From Bathynomus jamesi (lineage: Eukaryota; Arthropoda; Malacostraca; Isopoda; Cirolanidae): a stretch of 64,000 nt of DNA. Shown here piece after piece: positions 21,263-31,852 of this stretch (positions within the stretch are counted from its first letter, which is position 1; each line of letters opens with the position of its first letter). Location: positions 2,080,001 through 2,144,000 of the forward strand of contig JAJOZX010000088.1 of assembly GCA_023014485.1 (NCBI GenBank). Direction: 5' to 3'. The notes under the pieces are model-generated. The model had not been told where the DNA came from, ran no database searches, and saw nothing but the letters and a program-made list of their open reading frames with translations. Both the position numbers and the translations under genes were made by a program.

Positions 21263-22447
21263 CAATAAGACTACCGCAATCTAGCGTAGTTGGCAGATTT
21301 ACGCTAGCAGATAAGTCAGGTGTGATGTCAAACGGATAAAGGTTAAATTGATCAATGAATTCTTTCTGCGTTACCCCATTCCTGAGCTCATCACAATCAC
21401 CTGCAATATGGGCCAGATTATTATATGCTCTCGCGCAAAGAGGTAACAGTATCTGATGAATAGTCTATATTCAATGTTCCTCCCAACGCAATGCCATTAA
21501 CGTATAGAGTTATATTTTTATGGCCGAAATTCTCGAATTTAAAGGCGCTCTTTTTATTTTTTCCATTCACCGAAGCATGGTTCTGCATTCCGATTAATAT
21601 CCTTTTGGGAAGATTTCCCAGGGCGATGTTTTATATCTGTTTCGATGTCAACCCTGCTGGCACCGTGTATAGTTTGATTTGTACTCTGTTAATAGGGTAT
21701 TTTACTGTAGTGTTTAGTAAATTTTTCTTAATTTCTAGTTGTTTTGGCGAACTTAATTTCACTCGCCGTATGCGGAGGTATGTCTCCATAATGTGAACCA
21801 CAACGGGTTTTGCTCCCTCTTCTTGATCAGCATCAAGATTTAAGGAGATCTCTGGACTCGTGCGGGTGAGCTTTATTTTCATATCCACCCCATTCACAAG
21901 CAACTTTTCCTGGAATGTGAAATCTGCATGCAGACGTCCAAAACACTCGTATATCTTCTTTTTAGAATTTTTAAATTTGTCCTTTATACTACTTTCGTCT
22001 TTAGTTTGCTAATATCCCTCGGCACTTAAAAAGGTAGCCTTCGCTTCTTTGGAAAAGTTGAGGACATTTTCCAGATAGGCTCGTAAGTGATAGTACCCCG
22101 TCCCTGCCGATATGTTGACCTGATTTAAATATACGTCACACTGGTTGAATATGGAGTGCAGAAAGTTTGTTTCAGGGTATACAGCATATTTGTCATCGCA
22201 GACCGTTCCATCAGAATGGGCTATACGTAGCTTAGCGTACATGTGCACACAGCTTGGATAAAAAAAAGTAAGGGCCTGAGCTGGGTATCACGAATTCTAT
22301 AGGGGCGCTCGGGGAACTAATTGTGTTTAAATGGTTAATTGTAATAAAGTCACTGTGTTCACTAGAAACTTGAGTTGGGGGCATCTCAAAGAGGGAATGC
22401 TCCGATTTACAGCATTGTGAACTACATGGATGGATGAAGCGTGCCAT
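21250..22447 (-). pseudogene. Polinton major capsid protein (double jelly roll type)
   Basis: Starts at the ATG complementary to 22445-22447 with MARFIHPCSSQC and LFEMPPTQ. Next come YAKLRIAHSDG, LHSIFNQCDVYLNQ and YHLRAYLENVLNFS (22250-22010), then MKIKLTRTSPEISL, RVQIKLYTVPAGL, LPKRILIGMQNHA and FGHKNITLYVNG (to about 21495). The C-terminal part has FNLYPFDITPDLSA (about 21350). These blocks match the capsid proteins of metazoan Polintons, often annotated as F54H12.2-like. At least three frameshifts or stops break it (near 22265, 22015, 21645). The last block runs in frame into the protease. Confidence 0.75.
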
Positions 22448-22493
22448 GACGAGTTAGAAATAGTGCCTCCTCTCTCGAGAAGTAGTAAACAAA

Positions 22494-22905
22494 CTATGAT
22501 TCATGACAGCAATGTCCTAAGCTTATATCAGTCAAAAAATTATCAACCATAGATTTCATTCGCTTAGAACACTTCTTTTTTGATATTCTTTTACGTTTAA
22601 TGCCACGTGGTGGTAATCCCTTCTTCCGGACAGTCCTCTTCTTCTTCCCGCCACCACGCATTTTTCTCTTTGTATCTTTGATGATTTCGTCCCGTGTACG
22701 TTTTAAGTATTTTTTTAGAGCTTCTTTAGGTTTAACCCCAGCCAATATGTCTTATGCAGTGTTAAGACCTGATTGTAGTGCTTTCCTTCCGAGGTATCTG
22801 GCACCCCTCTTCAGCAAAGGAACTGCGTACGTAGTATGGTTGAAAAAATGGACCCAAGTCCACTACCACGCTGGTATTTCACCCCTCGATAGACGGTGAA
22901 AGACC
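22494..22905 (-). pseudogene. Basic minor capsid protein of Polinton type
   Basis: From about 22905 the minus strand reads VKYQRGSGLGSIFSTIL, then after a frameshift AVPLLKRGARYLGRKAL and QSGLNTA, an in-frame TAA, DILAGVKPKEALKKYLKRTR and a Lys/Arg/Gly-rich tail ending at 22494. The YQRG.G.GS pattern followed by PLL..GA...G..AL and a highly basic tail is typical of a small Polinton protein compared with adenovirus core/minor proteins. It would probably bind DNA or the capsid interior. Confidence 0.65.
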
Positions 22906-22914
22906 TTCTGTCCA

Positions 22915-23745
22915 TTATAACTCAGCGCGTCGAAAGTGCAGCTTCACTGTTAAGCTCCCGTTACCGAATGGGAAATTTTTACCCTCAATCGTTCTTATAT
23001 ATATTGAGATATTGGTTATTAGATTAGTTGCGACATTCGCATAATGGGGTCTGTCATATGTAATACTCAAACTCCCTCTATGGTTGGGGATGTGAGCTAT
23101 GCGTAGCACGCGTGCCTGGGTATCCCCAACAAACTGGTGCTCCACTATATTGCTGTAAATATAGCACATGTCTGGGGACTAAGAGCTTTCTTCCAATTTC
23201 TCTATCTTCATGCTGTACCTCGTGAAAGGTATCTCTTTGGAAGGCTGATCGATATCGCCCCTTGGTTATAATTTTGAACACTCTTCGGTCTCTAATATTT
23301 CTGTTGGCCTTTGATTTTAGGATTGGAGTATGTGCAGGGTTTCCTTTGTTTACGATTTCGTATACTAAATCGCCGGTAAGATTTGAGATTTTAAACTTAC
23401 GTTTAAGTCTCTCACAACATCCTCAGCCGAACCATAGTGACCCCGCCCTAGTGTTACTTCTGTACTGTAATACCGTGCAACCTTAGTCCGGGCGATACGT
23501 ATAGTTTCATCCCGAGTTACCCCGGCTTTTGCACACTCATTACAGTCTCTAAGAATCGTAAAAACGGTATCTTTATAATCAATATTTAAAAAGAGGGTGT
23601 CCAGCTAAATTTCACATATCCCCACCTCATACGAATCACGACCCAATTCAATGGGTCCATGGAGCTCTTTTACAAAGTTGGCTAGTGTGTTGTTAAGTGT
23701 ACAGACAGGGACGAGGAGGACGGGAGTGTGACGCAAAAATGGTTA
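22915..23745 (-). pseudogene. Penton-like minor capsid protein (single jelly roll) of Polinton type
   Basis: The order on the minus strand is LNNTLANFVKELHGPIELG and SYEVGICEI with a stop after it, FLNIDYKDTVFTILRDC, ARYYSTEVTLGRGHYG, DIDQPSKEIPFTRY and, after another stop, MCYIYSNIVEHQFVGDTQAR. YDRPHYANV and a final SLTVKLHFRRAEL end at 22915. The IYS.IVE.Q.VGD, YD.PHY and LHFRR blocks are the conserved core of this Polinton protein. It overlaps the 3' end of the integrase gene. At least two stops and two frameshifts make it a pseudogene. Confidence 0.65.
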
Positions 23746-24825
23746 GTAGCCATGTTGCATACTTTTTAAGCTTCATTATTTCATCAGCTTTTATATAGGT
23801 GTTGAAGCTTTCAGGGTACCCTGGCCATTTCAGCAGGTACATTTTTCTCTTTCCTGAACCTTTGCTTCCTATAGTTTTCTCAATTTTCAACACATTTTTT
23901 CCTAAATTAAATGCCACTTTCTGCAACTCCTCGCGGTAAAAGCCTCCCGAGATTTCTTCACCATTCAAATCTTCAACGTAATACATCATTATCTCACCTT
24001 TAGGTCTCATAGCCCTAACTTTAAAAATCTCACGTGTCCATCCTTGCTCAAATCCCTTCGCGAATTTATTTCCGGAACGCGACAGCCTTACATAATCATT
24101 GATTTTGAAACGCGATGAGTGTGGTGGTGTTGGTGTTCCATCGCTTCTCACCACTGGAAGCGTACCTCTTTCTAAAACCTCGTTAGGTGTTGTCCCAATC
24201 GTGCGATGGTGTGAGCGGTTGTACGATGATGCCAATGATTCCAGAATGTCTAGAAATCTGTATATGTTTTTATGTGTAAAATAGCGGTGCATGCGTTCCT
24301 TTATGGTACGTTGAACTCTTTCAGCTAAAGACGCCTTATGTATAGAATTGGTTGTGTAATAGGTGATATTAAACTCTGTCAATATGTTCTGAAAAGCACG
24401 GCCTATAAACTCCTTCCTCATATCTGTACAAAAATAGCCAGGAACCCTGTTTTCTTTTACATCAGCGTTTTGGTGGCTTTAGCAACTGTTTCAGGGGATT
24501 TATTTTTCAGAGAAACTAGCCACAGATATCTAGAGAATACATCTATTATGAATAGAATGTAACGGTAACCATCATTATATTCAGAATATCTTTGCATGTC
24601 TGTTAAATCTGCTTGCCAAATAGAGTAAATCGAGGCAGCTGCTGTCTTGGCTGTTTTAAACCTTTTTCTCACAGGCTTATGAAGTGTATAAGCGTCCTGC
24701 TTCCGCAAAAATCTCTCAACATCTATTTTTCCTACTCTGTAAACATTTCTGTACAGTCTATCTACGCCTCCGTAGGAGGCTGGGTTAGAAATGTCATAAT
24801 AACGTCTTCTTAATATGTTAGCCAT
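23693..24825 (-). pseudogene. Polinton integrase (retrovirus-type DDE with chromodomain)
   Basis: The N-terminal part (24825-24457) holds WQADLTDMQRYS with the first catalytic Asp, then YRYILFIIDVFSRYLW. A frameshift near 24460 leads to CTDMRKEFIG with the second Asp and HKASLAERVQRTIKERM with the Glu, spaced as in D,D(35)E enzymes. FKINDYVRLSR lies near the C-terminal domain, and a chromodomain-like LKIEKTIGSKGSGKRKMYLLKWPGYPES follows. The conserved residues survive; one frameshift separates the halves. Integrases of this kind insert Polinton DNA and make 6-bp duplications. Confidence 0.82.
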
Positions 24826-24830
24826 TTGCG

Positions 24831-25115
24831 TATTTTAGAGGTACGTGGGTAGGGTTGACCGTTGTTTAACCTCTTCTTTCTCCTCTTTAAAGGTGTTACC
24901 GCCGGGGGTGATGGCGTCTTCAATTGTGTCACGTGCGTCGCACGTGACACTATATAGCACCATATAACTTTATGCACAAATTTTGAGAACATTTCTTCCT
25001 TTTCTTTAATGATTTTAAGCATAAACACAGTTTTACCACATCCTGTAGGTTCAGATATAATACATGTGGATGGGCTCGTGAACCTGAATTTTTCTACAGA
25101 GTCCATTTCTAACAC
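24831..25115 (-). pseudogene. Packaging ATPase (FtsK/HerA-like), N-terminal fragment
   Basis: Starts MLEMDSVEKFRFTSPSTCIIS, then EPTGCGKTVFMLKII, a Walker A P-loop (GxxxxGK[ST] reading EPTGCGKT, with Gly replaced by Glu at the start), then HKVIWCY. Similarity is lost at about 24960, and the Walker B and arginine-finger regions are missing. In complete Polintons this ATPase pumps DNA into capsids. The gene is divergent from the polymerase and shares an intergenic region of about 45 bp with it. Confidence 0.65.
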
Positions 25116-25160
25116 GTCACACTCCTAAGTGGGTCATTTACAAAATTAATAAATATTTAA

Positions 25161-26235
25161 GTGCAACTCCTTATATTCTACAGTCTTGTTTTTCTTTTCT
25201 CCCACAGAACCGTGAATGACGATGAGGTACAGCATCCCATCATCGACATTACAGATGACCCCGACGAGAGTGTAGGTATGAACACAGATTCCTTCCCCGC
25301 CGACGAATCCTCACCAGCGATACCTGTAGCACGCGACAATTCAAAACTGGGACATGATGAAGAGCCCTCCACGTCATGTATAAAGCGTGCCAGAATTGCG
25401 CTGGTTGTTAGACCACCAGTAGTAGAGCCCCAACCCTATACGTCTTACGACACAACCCCCACAATAGTACCTTCCTCAAATAAAAATATATCCCCTTATT
25501 CCTGTACAACTCCGTGTATATCCTCCGCTGCAGCTTCTCGCTCTGTTGAGGATGGCATAACATTCGAGTTGGTGCGTACCGATGCCCCCACCCAAGTCTT
25601 GACTAGACATCGGTATATAGTCAGGGTTGATCCTAGATCCGTGTATAGCAATGCTGTTGAACACGGACTACGGCGCATAGTTGAGCGCATTGTAAAGTTT
25701 GCCCTTCAGAACCGCGACGAACGTGAAGTCAGGACGATGCTGTCTTTTGGATTCGGGTCAGATGACGGAGATGTAAATGATTTTTTGGGTAGTAATACCT
25801 TTCAGACATTTGGCAGCTGAAGATATAGAGTATATATTAGGCCGTATAATGTAGGCCTCTGAAAGTAGTATAGCCTTCAATATGGACAACTTCACGGTAA
25901 ATATTGACCATGTATTCCGTGTTGCGGGTCATAGCGCCACACCTTATACTCTTAACTTCAATTCTCAGGCTATTTTTTGGCGGCATATAAACGTCGATCG
26001 TGGTTGCGGCTTTATAGCTGTGGTCTTAGCACGTATGTTTACTGTAATAAATACACGGACCCAAAAAATTTGGTTGCCTACGGTAGTGGAGCGTGCCCGT
26101 AAACTAGCTGTAGACTGTAAACTTGAGTTTGACTGTGTTATGGGTCCTGAAGAACTGAGAAGAGGAGAACAGGAAATGAATGTTCGTATAGCTGTATTTG
26201 AACCGGATGATCGTCGTAAGACTGTATGTTTTTAA
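25161..26235 (+). pseudogene. DNA polymerase B, N-terminal region (Polinton)
   Basis: A TTTCTTTTCTCCCACAG acceptor-like site ends at 25207, so the first residues before it are probably intron. The frame to 25820 is acidic and Pro/Ser-rich, then has GITFELVRTDAPTQVLTRHR and VRVDPRSVYSNAVEHGLRRIV, resembling the region ahead of polymerase B in Polintons. The frame at 25882-26235 (MDNFTVNIDHVFRVAG... CGFIAVVLARM) resembles the next segment, which usually reads CLARA. Broken between the two pieces. Confidence 0.5.
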
Positions 26236-26329
26236 AAGCTGTGTGAGAGATCGTACAAGGCCCCTACTTATTTTAGGACTGTCAGGGACAACGTATCTCC
26301 CCATCCGTAATATAACGGACCTTTACGCG

Positions 26330-29300
26330 ATTATGATAAAAGTCGAAAATATGGGCGACATCATGATTTGTGTAAGGGCTGTATCGAGTTTGCGGATGAT
26401 ATAGTGAATCATTGTGAAGATTGCCACATGGTATGTGAGCAGTGTAAAAGCTCCAAATGTGAAAGCCGTGTAGTTGAAGCTGAGAAGAGGGACTGTGATG
26501 TGTGTAGACGTGCATTTTTCAATAATAACTGTTTTGAGCTCCATAAATCAATTGGCAGGTGCAGGAAAATGAGAATCTGTGAATGTGGTATGTTTCATAT
26601 GATGGATAATTGGGGGAATTTGAAGCTTAAATATGATGAAATTCACTGTCCTACATGCCATGAGAAATATAAGGCGGATGGAGTAAAGTATGTATGTTAT
26701 ATGAAAGATGCTAAGCCCAAAAATAACCCTTGTATAACTGTGTACTACGATACAGAAACATACACGAACGCAGAAATCAAAGAGGTTATTCCACATTTAC
26801 TTGTAAGCCAGACTATCTGTGATGAGTGTATGGAGATCGAGTGTGATGAGTGTCACAAATGCGGTAAACATACAAACGTTTTTAAAACGAGTGCCTACGA
26901 TAGCCCTGTGAAACTCTTTGTGTCCTATATTGTCAAGCTAGCGGACAAATTCAAAAAAATGACTGTATATTCTCGCCCATAACGGGGCAAAATTTGACAC
27001 AGTTCCTTTATAAGGAGTTGATTGAGCACGAGTCATCTGAGATATTTACAGGTGACCCCTTGAAAAGAGGCAACAAGCTAATACCGATGCAAATAAAAGG
27101 TAATGTGCAGTTTAAAAACACTTTATTATTCACATCTTGTAAATTAGCAAAGCTACCCAAGGTGATGGGCGTAGCTGCTGAAGTTTCAAAAGGATATTTC
27201 CCTTACACGTTCCTCACTAACGAAACTTCAAATTACCTAGGACTACCTCCATCCAAACATTACTTTAACTGTGAATGTATGAGTACAAATGAGCGTGAAG
27301 ATTTTGACCGATACTACAACAGTTTTAATGAATGTAATCCTTATAATATAGCTGATGAATGTGAGCGTTATTGCGTGAATGATGTGCGCGTGCTTAGAGT
27401 ATGTTTTCAGGCCTTTAGAAGGATGTACATAGACCGGTTCAACTGCGATCCGCTGCAAGTCGCGACCACGATCGCCTCATTGTGCTTTACGGTGTTCAAG
27501 AACAATTTCATGCCTATAGACACGCTAGCCGTTATTCACAGAAACAATCCGCGCAGTTATAGGCATAAGGCTATTTACTGGCTCATACATCTACAGCAGC
27601 AGACCGGTGTATAAATAAAACATGCCCGCATCACGGGGGAAGTCTCCATCAAGGACAATGGTCGTGTTTCTTGGATGGATGGTCTAAGCCAGTGGTCGGC
27701 GGACAGGGGTAAATTACCCCAAATGGGGTGCATTTAAAAAATTTTTGGGTAATGCGTGCGGTATGAGAGACACCATATGCAACAATTTCAAGAGCAATTG
27801 GCTTGTTTTTGTTTACTTTGAAGTCTGGGGGTAATTTCATTTTACTCAAATAGATTTCTGGGTAATACCCAAAAAAGTTCCCCGACCCATGGTCTAAGCG
27901 AAGACCTTGTCACTGGAGAGAAGACAGCTTACTCTTTTAACGGTTGCTGGTGGCATGGATGCCCACGTCCTGAGTGTGGTATAGTGGGAGATATCCATGG
28001 CAGATCTCTTGCCGACAGTCTTGCATGGACCTGTACCCGCGATCAGCTTATAGGTTCCCAGTTCACTTTAAAGGTTTTGTGGAAGCATGAACATGATGCA
28101 CGGATGAAAACAGATGGGAGTACCGCGAAGAAATAAACACAGTCAAACGTTCATTGGTGATGGACCCTCTCAGATGCGGCGATAGCGTGTTCGGCGGGCG
28201 CACAAATCCCTTCAACCTATACTTTCCAACTGCGGAGGGCGTGAAACACCATTACTACGACTTCTGTTCTTTATACCCCTACGTGATGGAGAACACTCCG
28301 TACCCCGTAGGAGCACATGAAAAACTGGTGGGTCCAGCTCTGCCCGCCATCGAAGAATTCTCAGCAAATTTGAACGAGAACTATTTCGGTCTTTCTTTCG
28401 AAGACGTGCTCCCCCCTCGCGACTTATGGATGCCGATCTTACCCGTCGTTATAGACCACAAGCTCATGTCTCCTCTGTGCGTGAAGTGCGCAGAGGAGAC
28501 CAATGGGGCTTGTAATCACACAGCCAACCAGCGGAAGATCAGAGGTGTATATACAAGCCCTTAGCTGTCCCTAGCCGTTCGCCACGGCTACAGAATATTG
28601 AAGATATATGAGTTGTGGAGGTTTCGGAAGCTACCCAACCTTTTCACGCCATATATAAACACTTTTTTGAAGGATAAGGTAAAAGCACCAGGGTATCCGT
28701 GAGGAGTTGAGACCGAAAATGAAAAATCGGCGTATATTCAGCGTTACTGTGACCGTGAAGGGATGAAACTTGACTGGTTCCAAATTGTAAAGAACCCGGG
28801 CAAGCGTTTTAGTGCAAAGTTGTGCCTAAATAGTCTTTTGGGAAAATTTGCACAGAATACAGGCAAGGGGGACGTTCATCTAGCCCAAAGTTATAAAGAG
28901 GTGTGGGATTATGCCAATGCTCCCAGTAAAGAGGTCATGGAGATCGTGAATGTAACTAATACGTACATAATAAAGTACAACATCACCGAATTGGCTACAG
29001 ATACATCACGTGTTACAAACATACCTGTGGCCAGCTTCATAACCGCAAACTCGCGCATCAAACTTTGGGGACTATTGCATTCTCTTGGTCGGAGGGTTCT
29101 TTACGCCAACACAAATAGTGTGATATTCACAGAGAGGGAGGGTGAATAGATGCCGCTTATTAGAGAATTCCTCGGAGAGTTGACTGATGAGAACAAGGAT
29201 GAGTATGGTGATAGTGCATACGCTGATTCTTTTGTATCAACAGGTCCAAAAACTTATGGAGTACGGGTCAGGGTGGGGAGGAGGTGAAATATATCGTGAA

Positions 29301-29553
29301 GGCGAAGGGCATCACGCTTAACAAGGCGAACCGACGGATCGTTAACTTTGACTCGTTGAAGGAATTAGTGTGCTTAGAAGATGAGGGTGACCAACCACCC
29401 CAACTGACTGTAGGGACTCACAATTTTTGGGCACAGAAATTGGGGGTCGTGAAGGAACTTAGGGGTACGAAAATGTGTCTTGACACGTATAGGAAACGTT
29501 ACCAGGTACCTGGCACCTATGATACCGTACCCTTTGGGTACCATAGCCCTTGA
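26330..29553 (+). pseudogene. Protein-primed family B DNA polymerase (Polinton POLB), broken
   Basis: A Cys-rich zinc region (CEDCHMVCEQCKSSKCE, CDVCRRAF, CECGMF, CPTCHEKY) precedes exonuclease motif I VYYDTETYTN (about 26740). LPKVMGVAAEVSKGYFPY and YCVNDVRVLRVCF lie at 27150-27410, FNGCWWHGC at 27940-27965, YYDFCSLYPYV (motif A) at 28254-28286, KLCLNSLLGKF (motif B) near 28815 and LYANTNSV (motif C) at 29099-29122. It ends near YDTVPFGY (29517-29543). Motif C normally reads DTD, so both catalytic Asp have become Asn. Stops or frameshifts occur near 26980, 27612, 28134, 28562, 28702 and 29147, and a 202-bp MITE sits at 27690-27891. Confidence 0.8.
27690..27891. mobile_element. 202-bp hAT-type MITE inside the polymerase gene
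   Basis: Perfect 8-bp target duplications GTCTAAGC lie at 27682-27689 and 27892-27899. Termini are CAGTGGTCGGCGG and the complement of CATGGGTCGGGGAA, imperfectly inverted and of hAT style. No coding. Removing it with one duplication copy rejoins the polymerase frame across the site (MDGLS to EDLVTGEK). Confidence 0.85.
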
Positions 29554-29576
29554 TTGTTTTGTTATATATATATATT

Positions 29577-29797
29577 CAGAGCTGGGCACTTGCGGTTTTT
29601 TTTGCGGTACTGCGGTACTGCGGTACTACCGTGTTGGTCGGTACCGCGGAAAGTACCGCGGGAAATTTGAATGCGATAGCGGTACTGCTGTACTTTCAGC
29701 GATCCTTTGCGGTACTGCGTTATGCGGTACCGGTTTGGTAGTGCGGTAGTAGTACCGCAGTACCGCAGTACCGCAAAAAAACGCAAGTGCCCAGCTC

Positions 29798-29799
<2 letters not shown>
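29577..29799. mobile_element. hAT-type MITE with TTCAGAGCTGGGCACTTGCG ends
   Basis: Perfect inverted ends TTCAGAGCTGGGCACTTGCG and complement lie just after the polymerase stop, flanked by TATATA. The interior is built of GCGGTACT/AGTACCGC units, making the whole element an imperfect hairpin. Confidence 0.75.
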
Positions 29800-29845
<46 letters not shown>

Positions 29846-29847
<2 letters not shown>

Positions 29848-30054
29848 GTCATCCCATAAGTAATGCGGCATTTTTAAATTTTTTTTTTCCATTTTTATCA
29901 TTATTTTACGGATAGAAATCAAACAACTCTTTGAAGTTATTTATATTTAAATACAAATAACTTCAAAGAGTTGCTGGATTTCTATCCGTAAAATAATGAT
30001 AAAAATGGGAAAAAAATAAAAATAAAAAAATGCCGCATTACTTATGCCATAAGT
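29846..30054. mobile_element. Palindromic mariner-type MITE
   Basis: The ends read CATAAGTAATGCGGCATTTTT in both inverted orientations and the middle is a perfect inverted repeat around CAACTCTTTGAAGTTATTT (29922-29973). Each side also shares TTTCTATCCGTAAAATAATG. The terminus resembles mariner-family ends (AAGTAAT(G)CGG). Confidence 0.65.
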
Positions 30055-30215
30055 AATGCGGCATTTTTTTGCGCGTTTTTTTGCGGTACTGCGGTACTGC
30101 GGTACTACTACCGCACTACCAAACCGGTACCGCATAACGCAGTACCGCAAAGGATCGCTGAAAGTACAGCAGTACCGCTACCGCATTCAAATTTCCCGCG
30201 GTACTCGCTTGAGCA
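30048..30215. mobile_element. Inverted, truncated second copy of the GCGGTACT MITE
   Basis: 30077-30205 repeats most of the interior of 29577-29799 in opposite order (GCGGTACTGCGGTACT, CCGGTACCGCATAACGC, GGATCGCTGAAAGTAC). It starts next to another CATAAGTAATGCGGCATT end at 30050 and lacks its own CAGAGCTGGG terminus. Confidence 0.65.
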
Positions 30216-30250
30216 CCCCTTTGTGTTTCTTTTTCCTTCGTGGTTTTATT

Positions 30251-30254
<4 letters not shown>

Positions 30255-30307
<53 letters not shown>

Positions 30308-30412
30308 ATTATATTCCACGAATTACTTGATAATATGTTTATTAAATAAATTACGTTTCAATTAACTTTTCATTTTCTCAGTGTGTGTGTGTGTATGTGT
30401 GTGTGTGTGCAG
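30255..30412. repeat. (TA)n and (GT)n microsatellites
   Basis: A (TA)n tract at 30255-30304 and a (GT)n tract at about 30381-30410 sit between the MITE cluster and the next Polinton frames. Confidence 0.95.
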
Positions 30413-30571
30413 GCAAAGGCTAAGCACCGCCCACTGTATGATCAATCAAAGGGTTACGTGACTCCTGCGACTACCTGGGCATATCTCTACCCATGTTTGC
30501 TCAGTTGACCGCAGCAAGCCCTGAATCTCAGACGTGTATTTTTTGAAGAATTCTCGCGTAGACGATAAATA

Positions 30572-30832
30572 GTGATGGCTACCTTTGATATTGCGTGCTC
30601 GGCATTTATGAAGTGGTATTCGATAAAGTCTACAGATGTGGTGAATACTGAAAGAATCCCTAGCCCTCCCTCCTTTGAAGCTTTTAAAGCTACATTGAAC
30701 CGTGCGAAGCGTGAGGAGCAAGAGGTTCAAATACTCTATGAATATTCTGGCGAGAGCATTGTGGGCTTTCGTGGCCCAAACGATGTAATGGACTACGTCG
30801 TAGGACTAAACTGTACATACACCGTGAAGTGA
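30572..30832 (+). CDS. Polinton orphan protein, 86 residues, unknown
   Basis: Begins MMATFDIACSAFMKWYSIKS, then REEQEVQILYEYSGESIVGF and ends at TGA 30830-30832. No domain recognised. It overlaps the next frame (30829) by 4 bp, in the ATGA style of densely packed genes. Its place after polymerase B is where Polintons carry lineage-specific genes. Retention of an open frame among wrecked neighbours may be chance. Confidence 0.4.
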   Translation: MMATFDIACSAFMKWYSIKSTDVVNTERIPSPPSFEAFKATLNRAKREEQEVQILYEYSGESIVGFRGPNDVMDYVVGLNCTYTVK

Positions 30833-31199
30833 AAGAAACAACACATGCAAAAGAGAAACAACGGGTATGGGTAGTGAGTCTTCTTGATGAATGGTGTGAC
30901 AAGTGGTATCATGTTATGCTGCATCACACCGAGTGCGCATACCCTGCGGCTGAAAATATAAATCTTGTTATCATGGACAATCCGAAATATTTTCAGCATT
31001 ACATTCATATATATCATGACGAGGTTCGCAGTGAGGTTGTGGCTTAAGGCCTGTGCGAGTTTTTAATAGAATTTAGAGACGAGTATCGCTTGCTAAGCAA
31101 AAAGGACAAACATGGGCACATGTTTCTCTCAAATATGCGTCGGAGTGTTAATAAAATGTGCGTAGTTCGAGAAAATACAATGTTGAATACTCCTGAATG
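30829..31199 (+). pseudogene. Polinton orphan protein, about 120 residues with one internal stop
   Basis: The ATG at 30829 overlaps the preceding stop. It reads KEKQRVWVVSLLDEWCDKWY, HIYHDEVRSEVVA, then TAA at 31045-31047, and stays open in the same frame afterwards (EFRDEYRLLSKKDKHGH, NMRRSVNKMCVVREN) to TGA at 31197-31199. Charged and rich in Lys/Arg towards the end. Unknown function; the single stop suggests decay of a longer gene. Confidence 0.45.
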
Positions 31200-31345
31200 A
31201 AGATGTCTGGTGCGCATTCCGGGGAGTGGGAGTGGCAAAACATTAAAGCCGTTATTACTTCATGTATCAGAAAATTTCTGATTGCCCGGCATAATGGGAC
31301 ACAAATATTCACATGACTCTTTCGTGCTGGAACAAACCCGTACAC

Positions 31346-31667
31346 TAGGGTGGAGCGAAAAATACTTTTTTTCTAGTATGAAGTTCTAATAGAGATCAAA
31401 AGTTGCATTTAGTGGACGATATATACCTGCCAAAATATGAGTTCATTTGTTTAATATTTTCAGCTGCCACCAGGGGGCTAAAGTTAACACAGTTTTGAGT
31501 AAAAAGGAAAAAAATGCTTCTATTTTAGGTTTATCAAACTATTATAAAATTTTATCTTAGAATTATCTAATAGTTTGATTAAGATTCGTAAATGATAAGA
31601 ATTCGTTTTGTAAAAATGCCTTTTCATATGCTTAATATCTTCAGCTGCCACAAGAGGGCTGAAGTTA
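31346..31667. repeat. Element B left long terminal inverted repeat, with internal subrepeats
   Basis: Matches the complement of 35298-35621 with only scattered substitutions and small indels. It contains two copies of a motif (CAGCTGCCACCAGGGGGC at about 31463 and CAGCTGCCACAAGAGGGC at about 31642) about 180 bp apart, so four copies exist per element. Confidence 0.85.
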
Positions 31668-31852
31668 ACTTAAAAATGACAATTAAGTATGATTCTGTAT
31701 TTACTTGTAAAAGGGAACAGTAATAAATTAGGATGTCTCTCCTCCTTTATACTGACTTGAGACAGTTAAGAAACGTTATTTCGTGCCTTAGCGGAGTTAC
31801 CACCGTTTCCCCAACCAACCTCCCTCTAGAAAGGGTTCTTGCTGAAGACTAT

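Noticed and set aside
23693..25115. Endogenous retrovirus (because of the integrase)
   Set aside because: No gag, protease-RT or LTRs nearby; the neighbours are Polinton capsid and ATPase genes and the integrase has the Polinton arrangement.
25161..25210. Signal peptide at the start of the 25161 frame
   Set aside because: The hydrophobic run lies upstream of a splice acceptor-like CCCACAG and is probably intronic.
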